DNA of 47,707 nt, taken from Sphingomonadales bacterium. GTDB taxonomy: Bacteria; Pseudomonadota; Alphaproteobacteria; Sphingomonadales; Govanellaceae. Below are positions 8,979 to 18,824 of this stretch, piece by piece; position 1 is the stretch's first letter; each line of letters starts with the position of its first letter. The translations under genes and the position numbers were made by a program. The notes beneath the pieces were generated by a model. That model ran no database searches. It was not told the DNA's origin and was given only the letters and a program-made list of their open reading frames with translations. The stretch lies in the NCBI GenBank assembly GCA_019455285.1, contig JACFMS010000013.1:1-47707 (forward strand). The letters are read 5' to 3'.

Positions 8979-9530
8979 ATGAAACCCTCAAGAAACCCCC
9001 CGTACCGCCGCCGCGCCGCTGTGCTCGGCTTGCTGGCGGCCAGCCTGTTCTTGGCCCCGGCCGGGGCGGCGGAGAGCGATCCGACGCCCCTCAAGGTCGG
9101 GGCTTCGGGGCTGCCGGTGCCGCGCTTCGTCTCGCTGGGCGCCCGCGAGGTCAACATGCGCACCGGCCCCGGCACCCAGTATCCCATCAAATGGCTCTAC
9201 GGCCGGCGCGGCCTGCCGGTACTGGTGGAGGCCGAATACGACATCTGGCGCAAGGTGCGCGACCGCGACGGCGAGGTGGGTTGGATACACGGCAGTCTGC
9301 TGTCCGGCCGGCGCACCGTGGTCATCGCCGGCGGCCGGGAGGGGGTGCGCACGCTTTATGAATCCCCCCACCCGGCGAGCGTGCCGGTCTTGCGGGCCGA
9401 GGACGGGGTGATCGGCGATCTGGACGGCTGCCGTCTGGGCTGGTGCAAGATCAAGATCGAGGGCAAGAGCGGCTGGCTGACCATGGACGCGCTATGGGGC
9501 GTCCTGCCGGCTGACGATAAGCCGGAATAA
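8979..9530 (+). CDS. Secreted bacterial SH3-domain protein
   Basis: The 183-aa product starts with a signal peptide: MKPSRNPPYRRRAAVLG, then LLAASLFLAPAGAAES, with probable cleavage after AGA. The mature part holds two SH3b-like repeats. The first is VNMRTGPGTQYPIKWLY ... YDIWRKVRDRDGEVGWIH; the second is YESPHPASVPVLRAEDGVIG ... GWCKIKIEGKSGWL. Such domains bind cell-wall peptides or other periplasmic ligands; the actual role here is unknown. An upstream GTG at 8919 would bury the signal peptide, so I start at the ATG at 8979. It ends 4 bases before the convergent irr stop. Confidence 0.85.
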   Translation: MKPSRNPPYRRRAAVLGLLAASLFLAPAGAAESDPTPLKVGASGLPVPRFVSLGAREVNMRTGPGTQYPIKWLYGRRGLPVLVEAEYDIWRKVRDRDGEVGWIHGSLLSGRRTVVIAGGREGVRTLYESPHPASVPVLRAEDGVIGDLDGCRLGWCKIKIEGKSGWLTMDALWGVLPADDKPE

Positions 9531-9534
9531 CCGC

Positions 9535-10041
9535 CTATTTCGGTTGGCGGCGGACTCGGATCACCACGTCAACCCCCACCACCGTCGAGCCTTCGGGCGG
9601 GGCGGGCATTTCCGCAAAGCGGACGTTGCTGGCCGAGATGTCATCGAGCCGGCCTTCATCCTCGAAGAAGAAATGATGGTGGTCGCCAACATTGGTGTCG
9701 AAATAGGCGCGGCCGCAATCGACCACCACCTCCCGCAACAGACCCATGTCGGTGAACTGATGCAGGGTGTTGTAAATGGTGGCCAGCGACACCTTGGCCC
9801 CGGTGGCCTGCACCTCTTCATGCAGCGCCTCGGCGGTGATGTGCCGCTCCATGCCGCGATCAAAGAGGAGCCGCGCCAGCGCCAGCCGCTGGCGGGTCGG
9901 CCGCAAGCCCACCGAGCGCAGGCGTTCCAATGCCCGCGCATAAGGTTGAGGCTTGATTTGATCCATCTGAGGCTTCATGTCCGCCTGGCTTCCTTGAATT
10001 CGCGAATCGCCTACCCGCGACACAACTGCTTGATTCACCAT
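9535..10041 (-). CDS. irr: Iron response regulator Irr (Fur family)
   Basis: Heme-sensing Fur-family regulator of iron and heme metabolism in alphaproteobacteria. The winged helix is GLRPTRQRLALARLLF ... KVSLATIYNTLHQFTDMGLL, and His121-123 in GDHHHFFFEDEG form the HHH heme-related motif typical of Irr. There is only one cysteine, so the structural zinc CxxC pairs of canonical Fur are missing. The N-terminal Cys-Pro heme motif of Bradyrhizobium Irr is also absent. The start is uncertain: the ATG at 10041 gives 168 aa, the ATG at 9978 gives 147 aa, and both are plausible. It lies 50 bases downstream of the nitronate-monooxygenase-like gene in the same direction. Confidence 0.92.
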   Translation of the reverse strand: MVNQAVVSRVGDSRIQGSQADMKPQMDQIKPQPYARALERLRSVGLRPTRQRLALARLLFDRGMERHITAEALHEEVQATGAKVSLATIYNTLHQFTDMGLLREVVVDCGRAYFDTNVGDHHHFFFEDEGRLDDISASNVRFAEMPAPPEGSTVVGVDVVIRVRRQPK

Positions 10042-10091
10042 CTAAGATGGCTTTCCGGTTATTAAAAATCAAGCGCAGCTATGAAAAGCCC

Positions 10092-11483
10092 CTAATCGCC
10101 GGTCAGGATGCGGTCCACCAGCTGGCGCACGGTGGGCACGAAGCCGTTGGAATAAAAGGGATCGGAGGCGAATTTATAGGCATTGTGCCCGGCAAACATC
10201 AGGTTGCGCTCGACGTCGCCGCCATGGGCGATCTCCTGCAGGGTCTTTTGGATGCAAAAGCTGCGGGGATCGGCCTTGCGGCCGGTGGAATTGGTCTCGT
10301 TATCGGCCCAGTTGGAAAACGAGCACTGGCTTAAGCAGCCCATGCAGGCGGCCTGGTCGGCGCGGATTTCCTCGCGCTTCTCGGGGGTGACGAAAATCAG
10401 CGTCTGATCCGGGGTCGACAAGGCTTCGCTAAAGCCGTCGCGCATCCAGGCCAAGGCATGCACGCGATCGGCATGAGCAACGAAAACCTCGCGCTTGGCC
10501 AGTTGCAACGCTTCCGTCAGCTCGCCCACCGGCAAGGGCGCGAACGGAATCTGCCGCTCGCTGCGCGCCACAAGTTCGTCCAGGAAAGCGTTCTTGACCG
10601 CCGAGGAGTAAAACCCGGTGGGGCTGAAACGGTGCAGCAGCACGTCGCCTTCCTTCAAGGTTAGAAGCTTTTGCTTCCAGGCTTCGGGAATGGGGCTTTC
10701 CTGGGTCAGCAGCGGCCGCGTGCCGTACTGGAAGGCGATCGGCCCCAACTCGGGGTTGTCGATCCAGTTGGCCCAGTCGCGCAAGTACCACACCCCGCCG
10801 GCCATGATGATCGGCGTCTCGCCGAGGCCGAATTCACGCATCTGCTGACGCAGCGCCAGCACCCGGGGATAGGGGTCTTCCGGCTTGGCCGGATCTTCGG
10901 AATTCGACAGGCCGTTATGGCCGCCGGCCAGCCACGGATCCTCGTAGACCACGCTCCCTAGCCATTCGGCGTATTTGCGGTAGGCGCGCTTCCACAGCGC
11001 ATTAAAGGCACGCGCCGAGGACACGATGGGGTGGTAGTGGACCTTGAATTCGGCGGCGATTTCCGAGAGCCGGTACGGCATGCCGGCGCCGCAGGTGACG
11101 CCGTGCACCAGCCCCTTGGTCTTTTCCAGAACCGCGCGCAATACCCGCTCGGCGCCGCCCATCTCCCACAGCACGTTGATGTGCAGGCGGCCCTGGCCGC
11201 TGGCGATGTCATAGGCTTTCTTGATCTGGGCGATGCCGCCTTCGATGCCGTACTTGACCAGTTCCTCGTGCCGCTCGCGGCGGGTGGCGCCGCGATAAAT
11301 CTGCGGAATGATGTTACCGAAGACATCGAAGGCGTCGGCGTTGACGCAGGATACCGTGCCGACCCCGCCGGCCGCCGCCCAGGCCCCCGAGGAAACGCCG
11401 GTGGTCACCGAGACGCCCTTGCCGCCTTCAATGAGCGGCAGCACCTCGCGTCCAGAAATCAACAACGGTTTCAATGCCTTCAT
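10092..11483 (-). CDS. Nitronate monooxygenase-like flavoprotein with C-terminal four-Cys motif
   Basis: The 463-aa product resembles 2-nitropropane dioxygenase/nitronate monooxygenase flavoproteins. Glycine loops GVSSGAWAAAGGVGTVS and CGAGMPYRLSE, then PIIMAGGVWYLRDWANW, match an FMN TIM barrel. Unlike plain NMO enzymes it carries Cys380, Cys383, Cys387 and Cys410 (ACMGCLSQC, then SFCIQ), a C-x2-C-x3-C-x22-C pattern that could hold a metal or iron-sulfur cluster. An in-frame ATG at 11540 sits at the predicted transcription start, so I take MKALKPLLISG at 11483, preceded by AAGG. It is followed by irr. True substrate unknown; a trans-acting enoyl reductase role is another possibility. Confidence 0.8.
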   Translation of the reverse strand: MKALKPLLISGREVLPLIEGGKGVSVTTGVSSGAWAAAGGVGTVSCVNADAFDVFGNIIPQIYRGATRRERHEELVKYGIEGGIAQIKKAYDIASGQGRLHINVLWEMGGAERVLRAVLEKTKGLVHGVTCGAGMPYRLSEIAAEFKVHYHPIVSSARAFNALWKRAYRKYAEWLGSVVYEDPWLAGGHNGLSNSEDPAKPEDPYPRVLALRQQMREFGLGETPIIMAGGVWYLRDWANWIDNPELGPIAFQYGTRPLLTQESPIPEAWKQKLLTLKEGDVLLHRFSPTGFYSSAVKNAFLDELVARSERQIPFAPLPVGELTEALQLAKREVFVAHADRVHALAWMRDGFSEALSTPDQTLIFVTPEKREEIRADQAACMGCLSQCSFSNWADNETNSTGRKADPRSFCIQKTLQEIAHGGDVERNLMFAGHNAYKFASDPFYSNGFVPTVRQLVDRILTGD

Positions 11484-11546
11484 CAACTCAATCCTTACCA
11501 AACCAGCAACAAAGGCGCCGGAGGATACCCCCAGCGCCATTAGATT

Positions 11547-11575
11547 AGTATACAGTTGAAAGCCGACTGCGCCAA
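11547..11575 (-). promoter_or_regulatory. Sigma-70-type promoter for the NMO-like gene (and perhaps irr)
   Basis: On the minus strand TTGGCG (11570-11575) and TATACT (11547-11552) are separated by exactly 17 bases. The -10 matches consensus at five of six positions, the -35 at four. Transcription would start near 11540, giving a leader of about 57 bases before the ATG at 11483. It begins only 12 bases after the pnp stop. Found by inspection; no mapped start site. Confidence 0.6.
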
Positions 11576-11586
11576 TGCGTTACCGC

Positions 11587-13728
11587 TTAGGCGTCGGCCT
11601 CTTCCTTGGCGCGGGACTTGTCGGCCGGTTCAATGGCCTCGCCGGTCTCCTGATTGACCACTTTCATGCTCAGCCGCACCTTGCCGCGCTCGTCGATGCC
11701 CAGCACCTTGACCTTGACCGCATCGCCTTCGTTGACCACATCGGTCACCTTGGCCACCCGGCGCGGCGCCAGTTCGGAGATGTGCACCAAGCCATCGCGG
11801 CTGCCGAGGAAATTGACGAAGGCGCCGAATTCGACGACCTTGACCACCTTGCCGTCATAGACCACCCCAACCTCGGGTTCGGCGACGATGCCTTGAATCC
11901 ACTTCACCGCCTGCTTGATGGCCTCGAGGTTGGCCGAGGCCACCTTGATGGTGCCGTCGTCCTCGATGTCGACCTTGGCGCCGGTGACTTCGCAGATCTC
12001 GCGGATCACCTTGCCACCGGTGCCGATCACTTCGCGAATCTTGTCGCGGTTGATCTTGAAGGTCTCGATGCGCGGCGCGTGCACGCTCATTTCCTCACGC
12101 GCGCCGGACAGCGCCTTGTCCATTTCACCGAGGATATGCATGCGGCCGCCGTTGGCCTGGGCCAGCGCCTTTTTCATGATCTCCTCGGTGATGCCGGCGA
12201 TCTTGATGTCCATCTGCAAGGCAGTGACGCCCTTGGCGGTGCCGGCAACCTTGAAGTCCATGTCGCCCAGATGATCCTCGTCGCCAAGAATGTCGGACAG
12301 CACCGCATAGCGATCGCCTTCCAGAATGAGCCCCATGGCGATGCCCGATACCGGTTGCGTAAGCGGTACGCCGGCATCCATCATCGACAAGGACGCGCCG
12401 CACACCGAAGCCATGGAGGACGAGCCGTTGGACTCGGTGATTTCCGACACCACGCGGATGGTGTAGGGAAAGGTTTCCTTGTCCGGCAGCACAGCCTGAA
12501 CTGCCCGCCACGCCAGTTTGCCGTGGCCGACTTCGCGCCGCCCGGTGAAGCCGACGCGGCCCACCTCGTTCACCGAATAGGGCGGAAAGTTGTAGTGCAG
12601 AAGGAAGCGCTCGCGGTATTCACCTTCCAGCGCGTCGATAATCTGCTCATCGTCGCCGGTGCCCAGCGTGGTGACCACCAGCGCCTGGGTTTCGCCGCGG
12701 GTGAACAGCGCCGAGCCGTGCGAGCGCGGCAGCACCCCCACCTCAGCGACGATCGGCCGCACGGTGACGAGATCGCGGCCATCGATACGCCGGCCAGTGT
12801 CGAGAATATCGTTGCGAACGATATCCTTCTCCAGCTTCTTCAGCAGATCGCCGATAAGGATAGGATCATGGCCCGCCTCATCGATGAGGGCGGTTTTGAC
12901 GCGAGATTTCGCTTCGTCGATCTTGGCGACGCGAATCTGCTTGCGGGTTTCCTTGTAGGCGGCGCGCAGATCGGCCTCCGCCAGATCGGCGATGGCCTTC
13001 TTGATGGCCGATACATCGGCCGCCGGCGGCAGATCCCAGGGATCCTTGGCGGCGACGCCGGCAAGCTCGATAATGGCGTCGATCACCGGCGCCATCGCTT
13101 GATGACCAAACATCACCGCGCCGAGCATGACTTCTTCGGAGAGCTCCTTGGCTTCCGATTCAACCATCAGTACGGCGTCGCGGGTGCCGGCGACCACCAA
13201 CTCCAGATCGCTGGTCTCCAGCTGATCCTTGGTGGGATTGAGAATGTACGCGCCATCCTTGTAGCCGACCTTGGCGGCGCCGATGGGACCGAAGAAGGGA
13301 ATGCCCGACAGGGTCAGCGCCGCGCTCGCCCCAACCATGGCGACGACATCGGCGTCATTTTCGATGTCGTGGCTCAACACCGTGCACGTGACCTGGGTTT
13401 CATTGCGGAAATCATCGGCGAACAGCGGCCGGATCGGCCGGTCGATGAGGCGGGAAACCAGGGTTTCCTTTTCGCTCGGGCGGCCTTCGCGCTTGAAGAA
13501 GCCGCCGGGGATCTTGCCGGCGGCATAGGCGCGCTCGATGTAGTTGACGGTGAGCGGGAAAAAATCGATCCCGGCTTTTGGTTGCTTGGCGGCGACGGCG
13601 ACGCACAGCACCGTGGTGCCGCCATAAGTGGCGAGCACCGCGCCATCCGCCTGGCGGGCGATATGCCCGGTTTCCAGAACGAGCTTGCGGCCGCCCCAAT
13701 CTAATTCCTTGCGATAGATTTCAAACAT
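11587..13728 (-). CDS. pnp: Polynucleotide phosphorylase
   Basis: 3'-5' phosphorolytic exoribonuclease of mRNA decay, usually a trimer. The 713-aa product begins [21 protein letters not shown]. The first RNase PH domain has [14 protein letters not shown] and [21 protein letters not shown]. The second has [33 protein letters not shown], the catalytic-core block [12 protein letters not shown] and [19 protein letters not shown] domain ([19 protein letters not shown]) and an S1 domain ([18 protein letters not shown]) close the protein. It is last in the rimP-to-pnp block, behind rpsO and a hairpin-bearing spacer. Confidence 0.98.
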   Translation of the reverse strand: MFEIYRKELDWGGRKLVLETGHIARQADGAVLATYGGTTVLCVAVAAKQPKAGIDFFPLTVNYIERAYAAGKIPGGFFKREGRPSEKETLVSRLIDRPIRPLFADDFRNETQVTCTVLSHDIENDADVVAMVGASAALTLSGIPFFGPIGAAKVGYKDGAYILNPTKDQLETSDLELVVAGTRDAVLMVESEAKELSEEVMLGAVMFGHQAMAPVIDAIIELAGVAAKDPWDLPPAADVSAIKKAIADLAEADLRAAYKETRKQIRVAKIDEAKSRVKTALIDEAGHDPILIGDLLKKLEKDIVRNDILDTGRRIDGRDLVTVRPIVAEVGVLPRSHGSALFTRGETQALVVTTLGTGDDEQIIDALEGEYRERFLLHYNFPPYSVNEVGRVGFTGRREVGHGKLAWRAVQAVLPDKETFPYTIRVVSEITESNGSSSMASVCGASLSMMDAGVPLTQPVSGIAMGLILEGDRYAVLSDILGDEDHLGDMDFKVAGTAKGVTALQMDIKIAGITEEIMKKALAQANGGRMHILGEMDKALSGAREEMSVHAPRIETFKINRDKIREVIGTGGKVIREICEVTGAKVDIEDDGTIKVASANLEAIKQAVKWIQGIVAEPEVGVVYDGKVVKVVEFGAFVNFLGSRDGLVHISELAPRRVAKVTDVVNEGDAVKVKVLGIDERGKVRLSMKVVNQETGEAIEPADKSRAKEEADA

Positions 13729-13796
13729 GCTTCTTTCCTATACGAACCTGCAGCGACCGTAGCGCCGATGAGCAGTTCAGGCGTGAGCAAATCAAC

Positions 13797-13837
13797 GGCA
13801 TCGGTGGCCTTGGCATTTACTTGCCCGCCTCGATGCC
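13797..13837 (-). promoter_or_regulatory. rpsO-pnp intergenic hairpin (possible RNase processing site)
   Basis: GGCATCG (13797-13803) pairs perfectly with CGATGCC (13831-13837), and an inner GGCA (13812-13815) pairs with TGCC (13822-13825), making a long two-part stem. In the minus-strand transcript no run of T follows, so it is not an intrinsic terminator. In E. coli a stem at the same place is cut by RNase III and mediates PNPase autocontrol. That role is inferred here from position and shape only. Confidence 0.6.
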
Positions 13838-13856
13838 CTGCTCGCGCGCGTCACCG

Positions 13857-14126
13857 CTACTTGCGCAGCCCAAGCCGCTCGATGAGTTGAGCATAGCGCC
13901 TCTCGTCGCCGCTCTTTAAATAGTCAAGGAGACGACGGCGCTGATTGACGAGCTTCAAAAGCCCGCGGCGCGAATGGTTGTCCTTGACATGGGATTTGAA
14001 GTGATCGGTGAGATTGTTGATCCGTTCGGTCAGGATCGCCACCTGCACTTCGGGTGAGCCCGTATCGCCGGGCTTGGTTGCGAATTCATTGATCAGCGAT
14101 TGCTTACGCTCAGCAGCTATCGACAT
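13857..14126 (-). CDS. rpsO: 30S ribosomal protein S15
   Basis: Small-subunit protein that binds 16S rRNA early in assembly of the central domain. The 89-aa product is a textbook match: [18 protein letters not shown], then [20 protein letters not shown], then [20 protein letters not shown] and the LGLRK end. An ATG five codons upstream is in frame, but the ATG at 14126 has AAGGAG seven bases ahead and gives the exact family length. It sits 20 bases downstream of truB. Confidence 0.98.
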   Translation of the reverse strand: MSIAAERKQSLINEFATKPGDTGSPEVQVAILTERINNLTDHFKSHVKDNHSRRGLLKLVNQRRRLLDYLKSGDERRYAQLIERLGLRK

Positions 14127-14146
14127 CGGTTGCTCCTTCAAACCGT

Positions 14147-15049
14147 TTAGATGTTGAACACACGCAGGGGCCGCAACAGACCGTCGTCCACTTCGCCCAA
14201 AGCAATAAGAGCATCGCCCGAGCGAACCTGGACGATGCCCTGCTTTCGGCTAGGGACGCGGAGCGGCTGCCCCGCCTTGAGGCGTTCCGCCTCACCGCCG
14301 GTAATGGCCAGGGCCGGGATGTCGTCCAGCGCGGTCTTTACCGGAAGTAGTACGCTATTAAGCGGCGCACTATGGACCAAATCGGCGAGCCGATCCAGAG
14401 AAATCGCCTGATCCGCCTGAAACGGCCCGACCCGGGTGCGCCGAAGCGCCGCCACATGGCCCACCGTGCCGAGGGCCCGCGCCAGGTCGCGAGCCAGCGC
14501 GCGTACATAAGTGCCCTTGCCGCATACCACATGAAAAGTCATGTGGTCGGCGTCGTCCAAAGCCCCCCTAGCCGGGGTAAAGGCGCGCACGGTTACGGTA
14601 CGGGGCTGGAGCGCCACCTCATCCCCCCGGCGGGAGATGTCATAGGCCCGCTCACCAGCCACCTTGAGGGCGGAGAAGGCCGGCGGCAGCTGGGTAATGT
14701 CGCCGATGAAGGCGGGAAGGGCAGCCTCGACATCGGCTCGGGCGGGGCGCTTTTCCGAGGTTGCGACCACCGCGCCTTCGGCGTCGTCGGTATCCCGTTC
14801 CTCGCCCCAGCGGATGGTGAATTCGTATTCCTTCTCGCCGTCCATGACATAGGCGACGGTCTTGGTCGCCTCGCCGAGCGCGATGGGCAGCACCCCGGTG
14901 GCCAAGGGGTCAAGCGTCCCGCCATGGCCCACTTTCTGGGCGTCAAGCAGGCGGCGCACCGCGCCCACTGCCTGGGTCGAAGTCATGCCGGCCGGCTTAT
15001 CGAGGTTGAGCCAGCCGGAAATCGGCCGGCCGCGGTTGCGTTTTGCCAA
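14147..15049 (-). CDS. truB: tRNA pseudouridine(55) synthase TruB
   Basis: Makes pseudouridine at position 55 in the T loop of most tRNAs. In 300 aa the N-terminal [19 protein letters not shown] leads into the catalytic motif [18 protein letters not shown] with Asp47. RIKAALLD-like and [13 protein letters not shown] blocks follow, and the C-terminal PUA-like part ([20 protein letters not shown]) is present. It starts 11 bases after the rbfA stop, so the genes are probably co-transcribed. Confidence 0.97.
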   Translation of the reverse strand: MAKRNRGRPISGWLNLDKPAGMTSTQAVGAVRRLLDAQKVGHGGTLDPLATGVLPIALGEATKTVAYVMDGEKEYEFTIRWGEERDTDDAEGAVVATSEKRPARADVEAALPAFIGDITQLPPAFSALKVAGERAYDISRRGDEVALQPRTVTVRAFTPARGALDDADHMTFHVVCGKGTYVRALARDLARALGTVGHVAALRRTRVGPFQADQAISLDRLADLVHSAPLNSVLLPVKTALDDIPALAITGGEAERLKAGQPLRVPSRKQGIVQVRSGDALIALGEVDDGLLRPLRVFNI

Positions 15050-15060
15050 GGTGATGGTCC

Positions 15061-15468
15061 CTATTCTTCGTCCGGCGGCGTTTGCTCGTGCTCAAGATCG
15101 CGGGCGACTCGGGGGTCGCGCAACAGCTTCTCGATGCGATCGGCGGTGTCAAACGACGGATCGAGGCGGAAGATGAGCTTGGGAAAAAACTTCATCCTCA
15201 CCCGCTGCGCCGCGTGGCTGCTCAAATAGCCGGCAGAGCGGGCCAGCCCATCGAGCACCTCGTCAGTATCCTTGCCGCCCAACGGCATGATGTACACCGT
15301 GGCGTGGCGCAGGTCGGCGCTGGGCCGCACCTCGGTCACCGTTACCGACGCCCCCTCCAGCGCCGGATCGCGCAGATCGCCGCGCATCAAAATATCGGAT
15401 AGGGCATGGCGCAACGCCTCGCCCACCCGCAACAACCTATGGCTTTGCCCGGCGCGCATCGCAAGCAT
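15061..15468 (-). CDS. rbfA: Ribosome-binding factor A
   Basis: KH-like factor that binds the pre-30S subunit and helps mature the 5' end of 16S rRNA, important in the cold. The 135-aa product shows RVGEALRHALSDIL, then VTVTEVRPSADLRHATVYIM, then the C-terminal FRLDPSFDTADRIEKLL typical of RbfA. An ATG three codons inside could serve as an alternative start. It lies between infB (29 bases upstream) and truB. Confidence 0.96.
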   Translation of the reverse strand: MLAMRAGQSHRLLRVGEALRHALSDILMRGDLRDPALEGASVTVTEVRPSADLRHATVYIMPLGGKDTDEVLDGLARSAGYLSSHAAQRVRMKFFPKLIFRLDPSFDTADRIEKLLRDPRVARDLEHEQTPPDEE

Positions 15469-15497
15469 CCTTTGGTTCGTGAAATCGCCGCCAATGT

Positions 15498-18113
15498 CTA
15501 AAGCGTGCGCGTGACTTCTTCGACGGTGTAGACCTCGACCACGTCGCCGGCCTTCATGTCGGTGTAGTTCTTAAACGCGATGCCGCACTCGGTGCCGGCC
15601 CTGACTTCCGCGACTTCGTCCTTGAAGCGGCGCAGCGACGACAATTCGCCGTCGAACACCACCACGTTGTCGCGCAACAGGCGCGCCTTGGCATTGGCGC
15701 GAATGACGCCGTCGGTAACCAGACAGCCGGCAGCGCGGCCGGCCTTGCCGGCGGAGAACACCTGCAACACCTCGGCGGTGCCGAGAATGGTTTCGCGGCG
15801 TTCCGGCGTGAGCAAGCCCGACAGGGCCTTCTTCACATCGTCGACGAGATCGTAAATTACCGAGTAGTAGCGGATCTCGACGCCGTCGTGCTCCGCCAGT
15901 TCTCGCGCCTGTTTGCTGGCGCGCACGTTGAACGCCATGATCGGCGCGTGCGAGGCTTGCGCCAACGTCACGTCGCTTTCGGTGATGGCGCCCACCGCGC
16001 CGTGGATGAGGCGCGCTTCCACTTCCTCGGTGCCGAGCTTGTCGAGGGCGGCGGCGATGGCTTCCACCGAGCCTTGGGCATCGCCCTTGATCACGATCGG
16101 CAGGAACTTCACTTCGCCCGCCTTCAAGCGGTCGAACATGGTCTCCAGCGTCGCCGGCCGACCGATGGCGTGACGGCGTTCGCTGCGCTGACGGCCGCGG
16201 AAATCGGCAATCTCCCGCGCCCGCGCCTCATTCTCGACAACGATGAAGTCATCGCCGGCGCCGGGCGTGCTGTTAAGGCCTAAGATTTCCACCGGTTGCG
16301 CCGGCGCGGCGGCGTCCACGCGCTGACCGCGATCGTCCATCAAGGCGCGCACCCGGCCCCATTCCGAACCGGCCACCAACACGTCGCCGACTTTCAAGGT
16401 GCCGCGACGGATCAGCACGGTGGCCACCGGACCACGGCCCTTGTCGAGTTTTGCTTCCACCACCACGCCTTCGGCGGCGCGATTGGGATTGGCTTTCAGT
16501 TCGAGGATTTCCGATTGCAGGAGGATTGCTTCCTCCAGCTTATCAAGGTTGGTCTTCTTGATCGCCGACACCTCGACATCGAGAATGTCGCCGCCCATGT
16601 CCTCCACCACCACGCCATGCTGGAGGAGCTCCTGGCGCACCCGATTGGGATTGGCTCCCGGCTTGTCGATCTTATTGATGGCAATAATCATCGGCACTTC
16701 GGCGGCGCGGGCGTGATTGATCGCCTCCACGGTCTGCGGCATGACGCCGTCATCGGCGGCCACCACCAAGACCACGATGTCGGTGACTTTTGCGCCGCGC
16801 GAGCGCATGGCGGTGAACGCTTCGTGGCCCGGGGTATCGAGGAAGGTGATCTTGGCGCCCGATTTCATCTGCACCTGATAGGCGCCGATGTGCTGGGTGA
16901 TGCCGCCCGCTTCACCGGCCGCCACGTCGGTGGTGCGCAGCGCGTCGAGGAGCGACGTCTTGCCGTGATCGACGTGACCCATGACGGTGACGATGGGCGG
17001 CCGCGACCGTAAATCCGCTTCGCGGTCGGCTTCGCCTTCAAGACCAATCTCCACGTCCGCCTCGCTCACCCGCTTCATCTTGTGGCCGAATTCATTGACC
17101 AGGAGTTCGGCGGTATCGGCATCAAGCACGTCATTGATGGTGGCCATGACGCCCATTTTCATCAGCGCGCGGATGACGTCCACCGAACGTTCCGCCATGC
17201 GGTTGGCCAGTTCCTGCACCGTGATGGCTTCCGGAATGATGACGTCGCGCACCACTTTTTGCGGCAGCTGGGAGTCATTGCGCAGATGACGCTTTTCCTT
17301 CTCGCGGGCGCGGCGAAGCGCGGCCAGGCTGCGCGGCCGCGGACCTTCCTCGTCATCAGTCAAGGCCTTGGTGACCGTCAGCTTCGGCGCGCGGCGCTTT
17401 TCCTCGCCCTTGCGCGCCGGCGGCGGCCGATGCACCGCCACTTTGCCGGGCCGGCGAAAGGCCGTTTCCTCGACTTCTTCTTCCTCCACCTCGCCCGAGG
17501 CGGGGCGGCGGCTTTCCAACTTCTGCTTGGCCTGGACGCCGGCCTGCCGGGCCTCGTCCTCGCGCTTTTTCGATTCTTCTTCCTGTTTGCGGCGTTCTTC
17601 CTCGCCGCGCCGACGGTCTTCCTCCTCGGCCTTGCGCTTGGCGTCCTCCTCGCGACGGCGGCGCGCTTCCTGAGCGGCGCGGTCCTCGGAATCGCGGCGC
17701 GCCTGCTCCTCGGCGAAGCGGCGGGCGATCTCCTCTTCGTGGCGGCGCATCTCCTCTTCGGCATGCTTGGCGCCTTCCAGCGCCCGCAGGCGGGTCACCC
17801 GCTCTTCCTCGGTCAAGCTGCGGGCGGGTTCTTCGCTGACCGGCTCGGGCGCGGCCTTTTCCACCCGTTTCGGCTTCAACAGGGAAGGATCGAAGGTCTG
17901 GACGGGAGGCTCCTGCCGGCCAGCCGGCTGGGCCACGCCGGGACGGCCAACCACCGCCCGCTTGCGCTTGTGCTCGACGATGACCGTGGGCTTGCCGCGG
18001 CCGCCGGACGCAAACCCGCCCCGCGAGGGACCGCCTTCCAGCGGCCGCTTCAATTGCAGCGTCCGTCGGCCCTCGCTGGTCTTGGTATCGTCCTGGCTAT
18101 CGGTATCACTCAT
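15498..18113 (-). CDS. infB: Translation initiation factor IF-2
   Basis: GTPase that delivers fMet-tRNA to the 30S subunit and promotes subunit joining. The 871-aa product has a long charged N-terminal part, with Glu/Arg/Lys-rich coiled coil at about residues 110-195. An IF2-N region follows ([20 protein letters not shown], near 297-316). The G domain has GHVDHGKTS (379-387), DTPGHEAF (426-433) and NKID (480-483), then the C-terminal domains. The low-complexity N-terminus is normal for alphaproteobacterial IF-2. Its first 8 bases overlap the end of the ylxR-like gene, so translation is probably coupled. Confidence 0.98.
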   Translation of the reverse strand: MSDTDSQDDTKTSEGRRTLQLKRPLEGGPSRGGFASGGRGKPTVIVEHKRKRAVVGRPGVAQPAGRQEPPVQTFDPSLLKPKRVEKAAPEPVSEEPARSLTEEERVTRLRALEGAKHAEEEMRRHEEEIARRFAEEQARRDSEDRAAQEARRRREEDAKRKAEEEDRRRGEEERRKQEEESKKREDEARQAGVQAKQKLESRRPASGEVEEEEVEETAFRRPGKVAVHRPPPARKGEEKRRAPKLTVTKALTDDEEGPRPRSLAALRRAREKEKRHLRNDSQLPQKVVRDVIIPEAITVQELANRMAERSVDVIRALMKMGVMATINDVLDADTAELLVNEFGHKMKRVSEADVEIGLEGEADREADLRSRPPIVTVMGHVDHGKTSLLDALRTTDVAAGEAGGITQHIGAYQVQMKSGAKITFLDTPGHEAFTAMRSRGAKVTDIVVLVVAADDGVMPQTVEAINHARAAEVPMIIAINKIDKPGANPNRVRQELLQHGVVVEDMGGDILDVEVSAIKKTNLDKLEEAILLQSEILELKANPNRAAEGVVVEAKLDKGRGPVATVLIRRGTLKVGDVLVAGSEWGRVRALMDDRGQRVDAAAPAQPVEILGLNSTPGAGDDFIVVENEARAREIADFRGRQRSERRHAIGRPATLETMFDRLKAGEVKFLPIVIKGDAQGSVEAIAAALDKLGTEEVEARLIHGAVGAITESDVTLAQASHAPIMAFNVRASKQARELAEHDGVEIRYYSVIYDLVDDVKKALSGLLTPERRETILGTAEVLQVFSAGKAGRAAGCLVTDGVIRANAKARLLRDNVVVFDGELSSLRRFKDEVAEVRAGTECGIAFKNYTDMKAGDVVEVYTVEEVTRTL

Positions 18114-18792
18114 TCCTACTTGCCTTTAGTGCTGATGGGCGACGCGGTTTATGGCCGCCTGCCGCCCGTTTCCTCCCGGTTGCCGTCGTCTGCTCGCTGG
18201 GCTTTGCCGCCTGGTAGGCGGCCAGCCGGCGCGATACGGCGACGAAACGCGCCCCGACCCCTTCCGGGACCAGGGCAGCATGTACCACATTTTCCCGCCC
18301 CAACGCCAAACTCAATTGCTCGCGGTCGAAAAGATCGACCACCTGGCGGTCGCGACGGACCAGCTTGCGCCGGCCGTCCAAGCTGCCGTCAGCGGCGAAA
18401 ACCAACAGCGCATCGGGACGCTCCGCCAGCACCGCCTTGGCCTTTTCAAAGCCGGTGGACACCAGCCCTGCCCGCTTGGCCAGGCCCAGGAGGCCAAGGG
18501 CGTTCTTTGTTAGCAGATCACCGATCTGTTGGCCAAGACGCTCATCCGCCGTGACCGGGCCGCTGATGCCAGCGCGGGCGGCGGCGGCTTGAAACAGCTT
18601 TTTCTTGACGGCCGTATCGACGGCATCGTGCCGTAGGGTCACCCAAAAGCCGCGCCCCGGCAGCTTGCCGGCCAGATCAGGCGTCACCGCGCCATCGGGG
18701 GCAATGACGAATCGCAACAGCCCATCGGCGGGACCGCTTTCGCCGGTCACCAGGCAGCGTCGTTCGCGCTCTGCCTCCTGGGGTTTGGCCAC
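18106..18792 (-). CDS. YlxR-type RNA-binding protein with L7Ae-like domain
   Basis: Small nucleic-acid-binding protein encoded between nusA and infB in many bacteria. The N-terminal half has the YlxR (DUF448) signature RRCLVTGE ... [10 protein letters not shown] and [10 protein letters not shown]. The second half ([21 protein letters not shown] ... [11 protein letters not shown]) resembles the L7Ae/L30e fold seen in alphaproteobacterial fusions. The tail is basic ([17 protein letters not shown]), in keeping with RNA contact. 228 aa. It overlaps infB by 8 bases and follows nusA by 32 bases. The precise function is not established. Confidence 0.92.
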   Translation of the reverse strand: MAKPQEAERERRCLVTGESGPADGLLRFVIAPDGAVTPDLAGKLPGRGFWVTLRHDAVDTAVKKKLFQAAAARAGISGPVTADERLGQQIGDLLTKNALGLLGLAKRAGLVSTGFEKAKAVLAERPDALLVFAADGSLDGRRKLVRRDRQVVDLFDREQLSLALGRENVVHAALVPEGVGARFVAVSRRLAAYQAAKPSEQTTATGRKRAAGGHKPRRPSALKASRNE

Positions 18793-18824
18793 GCCGGGTG
18801 CATCCTTCTTCGGCTCGTAAACGG

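Noticed and set aside
11575-13704. A 709-codon open frame on the plus strand antisense to pnp
   Set aside because: It mirrors pnp almost exactly, is rich in His, Gly, Ala and Arg as expected of a GC-rich antisense frame, and shows no family motif.
17082-18554. A 490-codon plus-strand frame opposite infB and the ylxR-like gene
   Set aside because: It mirrors the Glu/Arg-rich IF-2 coiled coil as Leu/Phe/Ala runs, a composition artefact rather than a membrane protein.
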